Source: Papaver somniferum
Lineage: Eukaryota; Streptophyta; Magnoliopsida; Ranunculales; Papaveraceae
Direction: 5' to 3'
Length of the DNA: 64,000 nt
Assembly: GCF_003573695.1 (NCBI RefSeq)
Contig: NC_039365.1
Location: 79,065,082-79,129,081, forward strand
Of this stretch, positions 22,911-35,525 are shown in pieces. Under the pieces are notes generated by a model, which was not told the origin of the DNA, did not search any database, and saw nothing but the letters and a program-made list of their open reading frames with translations. The position numbers and the translations under genes are program-made. The first letter of the stretch is position 1, and every line of letters starts with the position of its first letter.

Positions 22911-25605
22911 CTATGGACTGAGTCGAGACAATGAAACTAATCGGTTCACACTTCGTGTGATCGTCTATGGATACGAGATCGAGACAATACAACAACGAAG
23001 TATGTTTACTTGATAAAATGGTTCGGACTTAACCAAACACAATATGATTCACTTATCAAGTAAATAGGAATTAACGTTTGTGTAATTTACTTTAATTATA
23101 ATAAAACAATTATAATGCGGAAAATAAAAGTAAATGACACGACAAGATTTTGTTAACGAGGAAACCGCAAATGCAGACGTCCAGAATTGAATACTCTCAG
23201 GATTAAGCCGCTACACAAAATTACACCTAGCTTCGTATAGTTGAGTACAAGCAACTAAACCTATAGTTCACCTAGTTCCGTATGTATTCCCATGCCTCAA
23301 ACTTATAAATAAGTCACGTAATTGGAACAATTCCTTTGGTTCGTATTCCAAACAGTAAAGGAACAACAAATCTATTTGGTATCAACTCTCTTCAACCAAG
23401 TGATATGAGTCAGACAAAATCTCTTCTATTTATCTTAACATAAACTCCTTCGTCAGGTCCTTAGATCTTATGTTCAATTACCGAAGTAATCCCTAAGATT
23501 TTGCAATAAACACTCTTAATCCAAAGAATTATGTTGATTCCGATCTACTCAACTAATCAATCCAATTCTATCACAAGGATACAACCGATTATTAATTGGA
23601 TCCTCTTTTTACCGAAACAAGTATTGTGTACACCAAAGATTATGAACCCCAAATCAGAAATCTTCAATATCTTCTTTGTCTTCAAATTTTCTTAGATCTT
23701 CAATAAATACCTGCACACAACAACTTCAATCTCTTGTGATCAATCACGCACAGAACGGAGTCTGTTAAAAATGGATTATCACAAGATTGTCTTTAGAACT
23801 ACAAACAGTCTAAAGATCCCTGTCGAAACTCTGAACTAGTTTGAGTGAATCTTATATCAGAAGAGAATATCCTCAAGCATAAACAAATTAGGTGCAATCA
23901 AAGTTTAACCACCGTTAGTCAATCAAATCAATGAAAACAAAAGATAAACCACAATTATCTAGTTTCCCACCAACGGTACTAATAGAGATTCTCAATCCCA
24001 AAGAAGACTTTAAAATGAGTGGCCGTAAGAGATTTATCCTAATTAGGTTACTCTCCTCTCTGAATAGGCGGCTTCACCAGTAGCAGCACAACAAGAGGTA
24101 GTTTGCTGTTACGAAGGATTAGTTTACTATAAATGCAAACTTCAAGTATTTATAGACTAGGAAGTTTGGACACCAAGGAATTTCCAAAACCTAAAATATT
24201 CTCAAGATATTCATTAAAGCACAAATTCGGTTACCATAATTCCTGGAAATGCTCTGTCCAAAATTAATGATCGAAATCTCTCAGAAAATCTCTAATTAGT
24301 AAATGCACATTACTAATTCTTATTTTCCTAAAAATGAAATTAATAACCTTAATTAAAATATTCTTAACTTATTTATGTTTCGATCCTGGGATTCTCTTCC
24401 CTTAGCTATTAAGGAATAACTTTGAACAATTAAATATAAACATTCACAACACGTGTTCAAAGTGTGTCGACATCCTTACTTTGTAAATCCTCTTTCATAC
24501 TTACAACCTTGAAACCGATTTGCCACACTTCCAAACAAGTTTAGAATTGGTTCATCTGACTTTCAAGAACTATGTGATTGATCAAATAATATTCAATCAC
24601 AAAACATGGGTGTAAACGGTTCTACCAAAACAAGTTTCGGTTCTACCTCCATGTGAGTATTATGCATAGTCACACTAGCTTTCCAAAATTCGGTTGACTA
24701 GGTACTAGGATCGGTTCCCCACATGTATATGGTCTCTAACTTGAATGTGTTGCACATGTCCATAGGATCGGTTCCTCTTTCTACTATAAACCTGATGCAC
24801 CTTATACAAGGGTCGATTCCCCTTTCTGATGTACTGCACCTCTTACTAGGATCGGTTCCCCTTTTCCCAGATTTGGTCAGACATAAAATCAAAAACTCGA
24901 TCATACCATCTCAGGTGATTACTTAATATCGGTTTCACTAATAAAAGTCATACCAATACATAAGTCAGGCCTTTGTGAATAGTTTTACCAAGAACACAAA
25001 CAAGTCATGAACGATTATACTAATCACACATATTGGTTGTTCAAAATATATGTAATGAATAACAATACCAATAACATCTAGCGATTTCCTTTTCGATTCA
25101 TAAACCAACTTCATGAATTTACTTCCTTGGAACACATGTGAACATTGTTCCCTAGGATGAAATCCTCACCTGATACCCATACATAATCACAATAGCATTC
25201 AAATGATTATGGCGATGTCTTATCTACAAAGTTTAATGGTAACCAATAAACCTCGTATTGTATTCCTTAATACTATGTCTATCTATAGTTAAAACATGCT
25301 TCACAGTTTTGTTTTTAATATGCACCACTTGAAAGATACGTAAGGGAATGAAACAGTTCAAGGCAAATATCACTAACCTCAAGTAGAAGGATGATGTTGT
25401 CGTTGTAGATCCTTGCTTCTTCACATCTTCAAGTCTTCGCAATACTTGTAAAGTCTCATTATCCTAATACTTTCAAGATAACCTATACGAAGTTGACTCT
25501 AGTACATAATCAAGCGACTCTTAACATGAGTTTTGATTCACTAAAATATGACAACCAAACTTGACATACCAACGCTTGGTGGGTCAACTGAGCTATGCTC
25601 TAACA
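22911..25605 (-). repeat. Family A LTR, reverse, missing its 3' end
   Basis: Reverse LTR ending at 25605 in ATGCTCTAACA (the family start). At 22911 it begins at GTCTATGGACTGAGTC, so about 100 bp of the LTR 3' end are missing. It abuts the truncated Athila/Tat-like element on the left and a plus-strand family A LTR fragment on the right. GGATCGGTTCCCC-type motifs are at 24705-24870 and a reversed TATA region is near 24150. Confidence 0.85.
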
Positions 25606-26206
25606 TTTTGGAAACTAATGTGACCGATCCTAGTAGCCACTTGGAGGTAGAACCGAAACTTGTTTTGGTATAACCGTTAAACCCATGAATGGTGATTGAA
25701 TGTTTTTGATCAATCACATAGTTCTTGGAAATCAGATGAACCAATTCTAAACTCGTTTGGAAGTGAGGCAAATCGGTTCCGAGATTGTAAATATAAAAAA
25801 GGTTTTACAAAGTAAAGATGTCGACATACTTTGAACATGTGGAGTAACTCTTATATTTTATTGTTCAAAGATATTCCTTAATAGCTAAAGGAGGATCCCA
25901 TATCGAAATAAATTGAGAATCTTTTAATTAAGGTTTTGAGTTTTATATGCTTTTAATTTCCAGCAATTAAAATGCATATCTTTAGAAAATAAAAATTAGT
26001 AATATGCATTTACTAATTGGAGATTTTCTACTGATATTTCTGTCAATATTTGGACAAAGAATTTCCTGGAATTATGGAAACCGAATTTGGAAATATATTG
26101 CATATCTTGATAATATTTACGGTTTCGGAAATTCCTTGGTGTCCAAACTTCCTTGGTCTGTAAATATTGAAGTTTGCATTTCAAGCAAATTAATCCTTAG
26201 AGCCAG
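25606..26206 (+). repeat. Family A LTR fragment (plus), left of the LINE
   Basis: Plus-strand LTR sequence starting abruptly at TTTTGGAAACTAATG, equivalent to about 9018 in the complete LTR, and running to the LINE target site. It continues after the LINE at 34690. The missing first 900 bases are replaced by the reverse LTR on the left. Confidence 0.85.
26192..26206 (+). repeat. LINE target-site duplication, left copy
   Basis: AATCCTTAGAGCCAG, matched at 34675-34689 by AATCCTCAGAGCCAG (14 of 15). It marks the 5' end of the L1-type LINE and lies in family A LTR sequence. Confidence 0.88.
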
Positions 26207-26275
26207 AGATGATCAGGTGGAAAATAGTCTTTTCTTTCAAGATTGTTTTTTAATAATGGATCTTCAATAATTATA

Positions 26276-27216
26276 ATGGAAAGTGATATGGCAAAAGAAA
26301 TTTCTGCAAGTGGTTCTAGGGTTGTTAACATCTCAGAACCATCTGAAAAATGTCCTTCGATTACTTTGATTGAGGATAACAATAATAACAGGTATGAATC
26401 ATGGAAATTTTCATTGATTGGTAGGTTAGATTTTCTTCGAATTAAATTGGTTGATGCAATATTCTGAGAAATCAGTGGAAGTTGACAGGAGATTGTCATT
26501 TAATTCCTTTGGGTAAAGGTTTTTTCACTATCAAATTATCTAATGAGTTTGATCAAAATTATATCAGAAACTATGGATGGGATGTTCAAGATCAAGTGTT
26601 GAGAACTCGTAATTGGATTCCTAATTTTAGACCTGAAAATCAAAGAACTTCTCATGATTTGGTATGGGTTTCTCTACCTGGTTTAAGTTTAGAACACTGG
26701 GATGAAAAAACTTTATTCACTATTTGTGATGCAGTTGGTAATCCTGTTAAAGTTGATGAAGCTACTCTCACGTACTCAAGTGGATATGCTACAAAAGTTT
26801 TGGTTGAAGTAAATCTAGCAAATCCAATTCCAAACAAGTTACGGGTTATTACAAAATATGGAAGTTTTTCTCAAGGTGTTGTTCTTAACAATCTTCCAAA
26901 ATTTTGTTTTATATGCAAAATAGTTGGTCATTTTTTATCAGAATGCAGGTTTCAGGATAATTCTTCCATGGATCATCCCACTGCTCCTACAAAGAGTGTG
27001 GAGAAACCAATTGATAATCCTCAGGTGAACAATATTCAAGAACCTTTTGATATTTTTCCTCCTCCAGTAGCACCTAACATTGTTAATCCTGCATCTGATA
27101 ATGAAATTCTTATAACAAATGGAAGATTTAGTTCTTTACAAGATGAAGAAATGATTGTGGAGGAAGCTAGTGGTGAAAAACAAGAACAGGAAATGCTAAC
27201 TCCTACAAAGATCTAA
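26276..27216 (+). pseudogene. LINE ORF1: DUF4283-like domain with CCHC knuckle
   Basis: ORF1 proteins of plant L1 elements bind the element RNA. The first ATG considered is 26276. A one-base frameshift near 26455 separates the opening (ESWKFSLIGRLDFLRIKLV) from the rest, where the frame reads ILRNQWKLTGDC, PLGKGFFTIKL, and a WVSLPGLSLEHWDE block, which fit a DUF4283-like domain. A CCHC knuckle, CFICKIVGHFLSEC, lies at about 26905-26946. The tail is polar and Pro/Asn rich and reaches a stop at 27214. Sequence to 27480 is a decayed continuation with no clear domain. Confidence 0.88.
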
Positions 27217-27483
27217 AAGTGGTAGAGGAAAATTCTTTAAAAAAAAGTGAAGTCAAGTTCATTAATGGCAAGAATGGTACAGTTTCTTCTGAAAGGATTC
27301 CTGTAACTTCTTGGTCAAGAGTAGTTCAAAAACCTCCATCTTCATCTATTATTTTAGGAGAAAAGAGATCACAACTGGTCAGTTAACTACTAATCCAGCT
27401 TCATCTAGTTCTCAATTGCCCAGCAAGTATAATTTTATAAAAAACCAAGGAAAGGGAGGCACAAAAGGCCTCCAATCCAAACC

Positions 27484-30400
27484 ATGAGAGTTTTATATTG
27501 GAACTTAAGAGGCCTTAGAAGAGCCAGGTCTCAAAATAAATTATGGGCTCTAATAAATAAATTTAATCCTTCTGTTGTATGGTTGCAGAACCTAAAGTTT
27601 TTTGTTCTTCTTCATTTTGAAATAAATTGAATCTACCTGGTATGCAAAGCATGGTGGTTCATAATTCAGTCTCAAATAAAAAAGTAAATATATGGCTTTT
27701 TTGGAATAAGAATTTGCCTAATCCTACAGTAGTGTCTATGTCAAGGCAAATGATAACTGTTGATTTTGGTGGAGTTCTTATATCTGGTATTCATGCTCAT
27801 GTGAGTCTTGTTCAAAGAAGATATTTGTGGTCATAAATGGATATGATAAGTAGTTTGAATCGACCCTGGCTAGCTATTGGTGACTTTAATGCTATTACTT
27901 CAGTTGAAGAGAAGATTGGAGGTAAGAGTCCAAATATAATTTCAATGATGGATTTCAATAATTGCTTAGATACATGTGAATTAATACAAGCTCCTAGTAC
28001 TGGTCTTCAACACTCTTGGTCTAATTGCCAACATGGAAATAAAAGGATTTTATGCAAGCTTGACAGAGTAGTTTTCAATCTTTTATGGTTACAAAAATTT
28101 GAAGGTTGGAGTTAATAAGTGGGTTTAAGAATTGCATCTGATCATGCTCCTTTGCTGGGTGGTGGTGCTCAAATTCCTAAGCCACAAAATGCTCCTATGA
28201 GGTTTCAGAAGATGTGGATTTCACATCCAGATTTTATTGAAGTGGTACAAAAATACTGGTCTGAAGAAATAGTTGGTGATCCAGCTTCTATCTTGCAACA
28301 GAAACTAAAAAAATTAAAAAAGATTCTAAAGTACTGAAATTAGAATGTGTTTGGGAACATAAATGTACAAGTTAAGGAGGCAGAAGTAAAAGTGCAAGAA
28401 GCAATGGTCAACTCTGATAATAATCCATTTGATGAAGCAGCTCTCAACACTTTAGTGGAAGCCCCAAACTTATGTAATTCTAAAGAAGTACAGCTCAACA
28501 CTTTTCTGAAACAAAAATCTAGAACTAAATGGATAAAAGAAAGAGCATCTAACACTGGTTTCTTGCATGCACAACTTAAAATCAGGCAAGCAAGGAACAT
28601 GATAACTAAATTGGAAGATGGTAGTGAGAACATAATTGCTGATCAAAAGCAAATACAGAGTGAATTGGTGAATCATTTTGAAAATAAATTAAGTAAAAAG
28701 AAGTGGAAAATGTTGAGCATATGCTAAGTGGCATACTAGAGGTAATAACAAAAGAAGACCAAGAGATGTTAGAGGAAATTCCATATGCTGATGAAATTAA
28801 GAAAAACTTATTTGATATGGATCAAGATAATGCCCCTGGACCTGATGGTTTTTCAGGTTATTTCTATAGAGCATGCTGGGATGTTATAAATCAAGATGTA
28901 GTTGAAGCCATTCAGTTTTGCTGGAGAAGAAAATTCATTCCCAAAGGCCTAAATTCCAATTTTTTAGTACTTATTCCAAAAACTGAAGGTGTAAGAAATC
29001 CAAATCAATTTAGACCATTTGGTCTAATTAATGTCAGTTTCAAGATATTTACCAAAATTTTAGCTACAAGAATGGGTACATTGATGCACAAGTTGGTTTC
29101 TCCACAATAAGTAGCTTATGTTAAGGGCAGATGTGTTCAAGACCAAATCTTATTAGCTTCAGAATTGGTGAATGAAATGACTAAAAAAAGAAGATGTGGA
29201 AATGTAGCTCTAAAACAGGATATTTCCCAAGCTTATGATTATGTTAGCTGGGAATTCTTGTTTCAAGTTTTGAAGAAATTTGGTTTTTCAAAAAATTAGT
29301 GTGAATAGCTTCATATTCTATTTCAATCTGCAAAAATCTCAGTAATGATGAATGTAGGTCCTTGTGGTTTCTTCTCAGTGGGTAGAGGACTGAGACAGGG
29401 TGATCCTCTGTCTCCCATCTTATTTGTGTTAATGGAAGAAGATTTAAGCAGAAGATTATCTCAAATGGTGCAAGAAGGTTTAATTTGTCCAATGGTTGAA
29501 ATAAAAGGTATTCATCCAACTCACTTATTCTTTGCAGATGATGTGTTTATCTTCATTAATGGTGCTAAGAAAAGTATTTTAAATCTTATGAAACTTCTTG
29601 AGAATTACAAAAAAAATCTCAGGTCAAATTATAAATAAGAGTAAAAGCAAGTTGTTCATAGATGGCACCTCAGATCTAAGGAAAAATCAGATAAATGAAA
29701 TCATTCAGATGGAAAGAAGTGCATTCCTTGACAAGTATCTTAGAGTGATTCTTACAACTGGAAGGGTAAAAGTATCAACTGTATGGCCAATGGTAGAAAT
29801 GATGCAAATAAATTTAGCCTCCTGGAAAGGTAAGTTACTGTCTTTTCAAGAAAGATTAGTTTTGATTAAGTCAGTGCTTAGCAGTATTCCAGTTTATAAT
29901 ATGGCAGTTTATAAATGGCCTGCATCAGTCATTAAAAACTGCGAAAGAATCATGAGGAATTTCCTTTGGTCATGAGATGGAGATACAAGAAAGTACAATA
30001 AATTTTCTTGGAAAAAAGTTTGTACTCCCTTTAGTGAAGGTGGAGTAGGCATTAGAAGACTTGTTGTTATTAACAGGGCTTTCCTTATGAAGATGATGTG
30101 GAAAATCAGCAATTCACAAGGTGATTGGGCTTTATTTCTTCATGCAAAATACAAAGATAAAAATGGTCAATGGAGCACTAAGTGGCAGAAATCTTCAGTT
30201 TGGCCAGGTTTAAAATGGGAATGATAAGCTCTTAAAGAAGACACAAGATGGATTATTGGTAATGGAAACAATATTTGTGTCTGGTTTGATCATTAGATAG
30301 AAGAAGGCACTCTTTTTGATAGATTTAAACATCATAGTTAATGTACTGAGAATATAAACTTGAAAGTTTCAGATATCTTGTCAAATGGTGGGTGGACTTA

Positions 30401-31044
30401 TAATAATGAGCTTTATCAGATTTTTCATAATCTTAAATTGCCTGAAGTCCTTGGAGGTGAGGATATTCTATTATGTACAAGAAACTTAAAAGGAGAATTC
30501 TCAATCTCAATGGCATTGAACATGTTAAGGCATAAGGAACAGTCAGTTAACTGGGCAAAGTACTTATGGACATATTTTCTCCATCCTTCTGTAGCTAGCA
30601 ATGTGTGGAAGCTTATACAAGGGATATACACTGATGACAAAAATATAGTCAAGAATGGATACGAAATTATCTCAAGATGCTGCATTTGTGAAACTGAACA
30701 AGATAGTATGAATCACTTGCTATGGGAGTGTAATTTCAGTACTGAAGTTTGGAGATGGATATGTTCTATATTTCAGTTCAAAGTGCCAAAAGCTTTTGAA
30801 GACATATGGAAATGTGCCTCTAAGTGCAGTACACTAATTAAACAGGTTTGGATCTTTGCAGCCTATCTTATTCTAAAAGAACTGTGATTTGAGAAGAACA
30901 AGAGATTTTTTAAAGACATTAAGCCTAATACGCAAGGATTCAAGTGCAGAGTTATGAAATTAGTGAATGAAGGTGGATTGAGAATTACTGGTACCAAGTG
31001 GAATCAAAACTATGACAATGATATAATTGAAAAGTTTCAGTTGG
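27484..31044 (+). pseudogene. LINE ORF2: APE endonuclease, RT and zf-RVT region
   Basis: ATG at 27484 starts an apurinic-type endonuclease (VLYWNLRGL; later WLAIGDFNAI near 27870-27900; SDHAPLL near 28138-28158). RT follows: DNAPGPDGFSG near 28831, FLVLIPKTEG near 28962, GLRQGDPLSPILFVL near 29387, and catalytic FADD at 29531-29542. SFQERLVLIKSVLSSIP is near 29845. A zf-RVT-like region with WKLIQG and CCICETEQDSMNHLLWEC is near 30600-30735. Stops or shifts occur near 27600, 27834, 28115, 28336, 28700, 29108, 29300, 29630, 29973, 30225 and 30885. The protein nicked target DNA and copied the LINE RNA onto it. The hAT-like element cuts the gene at 31053. Confidence 0.92.
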
Positions 31045-31052
31045 GTTTAGAC

Positions 31053-33927
31053 TAGAGCTGGCAAACGGGCGGGCCGGGGCTGGCTTGTTACGGGTTACAC
31101 GGGTTCGGGTTAATACGGGCCAAAACCCGCGGGTTGATATTCTTCACGGGTAGTCATTTCTTCAACCCTTGCCCGTAACGGGTAAAGCTTGCGGGTTCAC
31201 GGGTTACCCGGCTTGTTAGATTAAAAATCAAATCAAATTTTAATTAAGTTAATTTAGGACAAATTATAAAGATCAAACACAAGTATTACAATAAGCAAAC
31301 ACAAATCCTTCCAAATCCTTCCCTATAACACCTAACATACATCTAATCAGTCCATTTTCAGCTCAACCCATCGTTTCTTCAATCGCAGCAAGAATTCTAT
31401 ACATTTGAAGGTGAAGTTTTTCTCTTGCTGAGAATCATCCAAATCCAAATGATGGACACCAACTCTTCCCTCAGTTGAGCCAACTTATATACAAAATAAA
31501 AAAAAATAGTTAGTCGGGAAACATAAAAGAATCAGTCACCAACCCCTTTTAGAATTAGTAGATAACTTTACAAGAAATGACACCATTTAGTTACAAAACT
31601 AGATAATAAAATTCAGGGTGCAATACCATTTTAGATGTTCAACCCCCGTGATGGCTAGAACTGAGTACTGCCAGTTAAAACATACTACAAAAATGTTGCA
31701 GAAGAATCTGTGCATTAGCTCCTTCAAATCACAAGGGATTTTGTTGAGACAATTTTTCAACCACCCTCCAAGCACGAACCTTGCCATTTTAGTCACCAAC
31801 TCTTACTGCCATCAATAGCTCTCTATTTCTCTCCTTTTTCCAAACAAGAACAATCCCATTTAACCAAATCATCTTCCACTCTTTAAAGAAATAAAAACAG
31901 AGATGAAAATCAATTTCAATTAGAATATATACTTCAATTAGAATTATCATCAACAACTGCAATTACATCCACAGGACCATATATACTTCAATTAGAATTA
32001 TCAACAAACAAAGGCATACCTCATTCAACAATACTACTAGTAATTCGATCACACCAGTAACTCATATTTTTGCAATTTGTCGTAGGTCATAATTAAGGCG
32101 GAAAAAATTAAATAAAAAAGGAATGCAAACGGGAAGGATGATCTACTGACCATTGAAAGTGTTGTGGATCCATCACCTTCTTTGGCCTGCAGAAGTATGT
32201 AAAGAATTTCAACTCAATCTCAATGCACAAGAAACTATTAATAAACCAAACAAATGAAGAATGCCAATTAACCATCTCATAAAATTGTGAGTAATTTTCT
32301 AGTTACGTCTTTTATTTATAATTCTTCGTAAACTAATGATGTCAATAAAGTTCATCAAACTCGTACCTTTTCAGCCTCTTCTCGTGCTTAGATGCTAAGA
32401 TGATCAATAATCAAAGATTGCAGAATCGGTGGCTAATTCACTATGTTTTCAGAAAGAGAAATCAGATAAGCAAACATAATTTGGATTTGAGGGTTTACCG
32501 TCTTCCTTGAGGATAAACAAGAACATCAATTTCTTTGTCTGGCCACCACCAATCCATATTGTCTTACATTTACTTCTGTTAATGGTACGTCTAACCAATG
32601 AGTAAAACAGAAACTGTGCAATAATGCATAAAACAATCAATCAATCTAATGATTTACTAAAATTGCAAAAATATGAGTTACTAAGGCATACCTCATTCAA
32701 CAATATATACTTCAATTAGAATTATCATCAACAACTGCAATTACATCCACAAGACCATATATACTTCAATTAGAATTATCAACAAACAAAGGCATACCTC
32801 ATTCAACAATACTACTAGTAATTCGATCACACCAGGCATACTACTAATACTAACTCACTTCAGTTCTGCGCTAATAACTGCAGTTCAACCTAACAACATG
32901 CACATCCAAGTATCAGTTCAACATATATACAATATCTTAAATACTCATCTCAAATCCTGGTTCATCAACAACCACATAGTCTCGACAACATATATAAATA
33001 ACTTTACTAATTCGATTGAGAAGAATAATTACCTCAAACCAATCCAACTCAAGCAATTGAATTAGATTCTTATTACTCTGACCTGACTCAGAATTCATCT
33101 CAAGATCACCACCATCTACCAAAACCAACTCTACCCTTCTTCTGTCTTGATCTGAGTCTCATAATCAGCAACCCTCAGAAACTCTAATTTATAAATTGGG
33201 GAAGAACATGAGGAACCCTAAATCTGCAATTTCTTAATCAATTTTTCAGGATAACTCCACCATTTACATCAAATACCAATCAAAAACAAACTCATCTTCT
33301 AACTTCTTCTTATTCACCTTTAATTGAATTCTCGATCAATTACAGAAAACCCTAACTATTGATTCTTCAATGATTCGTCACTGAATCAACTTCAAAGCTT
33401 AAATTAAAAAACTACTCATGAATCTTCAACAACAATAACTTCATAATTTATCTTCTAAATCTTCATAACATCATCCAACTCTATAAACTCTAATTCATAT
33501 CTTTCGCTGATTTAATATTTCCTCTTCTCTCCTTGTTCAGCCAAGAACAACACCACCTCCAGCAACAACCCATGACTCTTGTCTAATTATCCCAACCTCA
33601 CCACCTCAGAGCCCTCACAAGAATTCACCAGAGGTGAAAAACAGAAAGAAGAGAAGAAGAAAGAAACGAGAAGAAGAAGAAGAAAATATAAATGAGAGTT
33701 TATCCTCTCGGTCGATTAATCCAGTGAAGGAGAGGAGACACGTATGAAGTGCGGGTTCACGGGTTAAACCGTGGTTTCACGGTCCGGGCCGGGTTAACCC
33801 GTTTCTCGACGGGTCACCATTTCTCCAACCCTAACCCGGCTTGTTTAGAAACCAGCCAGTCCGGGTTCGGGTTTTCACGGTCCGGGCACGGGTTAACCCG
33901 CGGGTTTCGGCTTGTTTGCCAGCTCTA
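31053..33927 (+). mobile_element. Non-autonomous hAT-like element, 2.9 kb, inside the LINE
   Basis: Perfect 14-bp terminal inverted repeats, TAGAGCTGGCAAAC and GTTTGCCAGCTCTA, flanked by a perfect 8-bp duplication GTTTAGAC (31045-31052 and 33928-33935). These features define a hAT-superfamily insertion. Both subterminal regions are rich in CGGGTT or AACCCG motifs (31065-31210 and 33740-33910). The inside has no transposase. A block of about 130 bp (near 31925-32060) with ATACTTCAATTAGAATTATC and AATTCGATCACACCAG recurs at about 32700-32840. The AG-rich part 33630-33700 resembles 50570-50660. Strand is arbitrary. Confidence 0.9.
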
Positions 33928-33935
33928 GTTTAGAC

Positions 33936-34453
33936 ATTCCAGGTTCCAGCATATTAAAAAATGTCATTGGTTACCACTTGAACAAGACTTTGTAATGTTT
34001 TCTTGTGATGACTCATCATTTGGAAATCCTGGTGTAGCAGGTTTTGGTGTTGTAGTCAGAGATTCATCTTGTCAGGTGTTGGGTACCCTCTCTGGAGGTA
34101 TTGGTGTTGCTTCAAATTATATAGCTGAAACTTATGGTATTATGTGTGCATTGGAGCTGGCAATTCAATGGAGTATGCAGAAGATAATTATTGTGTCAGA
34201 TTCAAAATCTGTTCTTGCAAAATTTGCTCAGGGGAGAGTACCATGGTTTCTAAAAGGCATATGACATATGGCTACAATAAATATCAAACAGATTAAGTAT
34301 CAACATTGTTACAGGGAGGTTAATTTTTTTGCAGATTGTATGGCAAAGAAGGGAGCATTATTAGTTGCAGGAGAACGACAAATGCATATGGGGAGACCTC
34401 AGTGTTTGCAAAGAGTTGAAATTCCAGATGTCGAATACTTTAGATTTGGTTGA
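33936..34453 (+). pseudogene. LINE ORF2 C-terminal RNase H domain
   Basis: Continuation of ORF2 after the hAT-like element. The RNase H pattern is clear: FSCDDSSFGNPGVAGFGVVVRD near 33990-34060, AETYGIMCALELA (catalytic Glu) near 34120, and VSDSKSVL (Asp) near 34195. A TGA at 34262-34264 breaks the frame, and it continues as NFFADCMAKKGALL, ending at 34451. This domain, added downstream of RT in plant L1 elements, removes RNA from the RNA-DNA hybrid. The remainder to 34674 is 3' UTR and tail. Confidence 0.9.
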
Positions 34454-34674
34454 AGTTTACTTTCATATATTTTAAAAAGGAAGTGATGTATTTTAACTAA
34501 TGGGCGTGTTCTTTAACAAGTTTATGGGTTTGTTGTCTTCGCTTTGAAAGTTTAAGTTTCCTTGTAATTGGGAAGTAACAATTTTACTAATTTAATAAAA
34601 GTTATATGATTCAGAAAAAAAAAATAAGAGATAAATATTGAACTTACTGATATTTCTACTAAAAAAAAAATAAA

Positions 34675-34689
34675 AATCCTCAGAGCCAG
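34675..34689 (+). repeat. LINE target-site duplication, right copy
   Basis: AATCCTCAGAGCCAG, equal but for one base to 26192-26206. Family A LTR sequence resumes here with CAAAACTACCTAGTTG, as at 9620. Confidence 0.88.
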
Positions 34690-35229
34690 CAAAACTACCT
34701 AGTTGTGTTGTTACTGGTGGAGTCGTCTATTCGGAGAGGAAAGTACCCTAATTAGGCGAAATCTCTTACGAACGCTCGTTTTAAAGACTTCTTTGGAATT
34801 GGGAAGCTTTACGATTAGGTGGGAAACTAGATAACTGCAGTTATTATTAGTTTTCGATTGATTTGATTGACTAATGGTGGTTGAACTTTGATTGCACCTA
34901 GTTTGTTTATGCTTGAGAATCTTCTCTTCTGATATAAGATTCACTCAAACTAGATCGAAGTTTCGACGGGGATCTTTAGACTGTTTATAGATCTAAATAC
35001 GTCTTGTGATAATCCATTGTTAACAGACTCTGTTATGTGCGTGATTGATCACAAGAGATTCAAGTTGATTGTGTGCAGGTGTTTATTGAAGATCTAAGAA
35101 GATTTGAAAATGAATAAGATTTATGATTTGGGTTCATAATCTTTGGTGTGCACAAAACTTGATCGGCTGGGGATCCAACTATAATCGGTTTATCTTTGTG
35201 ATAACCTTGATTGATTAGTTAAGTAGATC
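34690..35229 (+). repeat. Family A LTR fragment (plus), right of the LINE
   Basis: Continues the LTR of 25606-26206 and stops at GTTAAGTAGATCG, equivalent to about 10167 in the complete LTR. There the sequence flips to a reverse-oriented family A LTR. Confidence 0.85.
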
Positions 35230-35525
35230 GTGAAAATACGAGGGTACCCAAATATACCTCAATCTAAAACTTTTCCACCTCTAAGTCATTTCTCCGAAAG
35301 CGATTGTTTATGGACTGAGTCGATATAGTACAACTAATCGGTTCACACTTTGTATGATCGTCTATGGATACGAGATCGAGACAATACAACAACGAAGTAT
35401 GTTTACTTGATAAAAGGTTCGGAATTAACCAAACACAATAGGATTGCTATCAAGTAAATATGAATTAACGTTTGTGTATTTTACTTCTAGTTATAATAAA
35501 TAATAATAATAATAATACAAAAATT

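Larger units (their letters stand above)
26207..34674 (+). mobile_element. L1-type LINE, full length, with nested hAT-like element
   Basis: A non-LTR retrotransposon inserted in a family A LTR, with a 15-bp target duplication. In order: short leader, ORF1 (26276-27216), ORF2 with endonuclease, RT, zinc-finger region and C-terminal RNase H (27484-34453), 3' UTR and A-rich tail. A 2875-bp hAT-like element (31053-33927) sits between the zinc-finger region and RNase H; without it the LINE is about 5.6 kb. The tail has two A-runs, at about 34615-34624 and 34661-34670, separated by some 36 bp. Many stops and frameshifts make it inactive. Confidence 0.93.

Noticed and set aside
33180..33720. A captured host gene 5' end inside the hAT-like element
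   Set aside because: The AG-rich leader look is suggestive and resembles 50570-50660, but no coding exon can be read, so I do not call a gene.
25606..35229. Self-insertion (autointegration) of a family A element
   Set aside because: This would predict the same 5 bases at both junctions, but they are TTTTG at 25606 and GATCG at 35225, and no shared repeat is visible.
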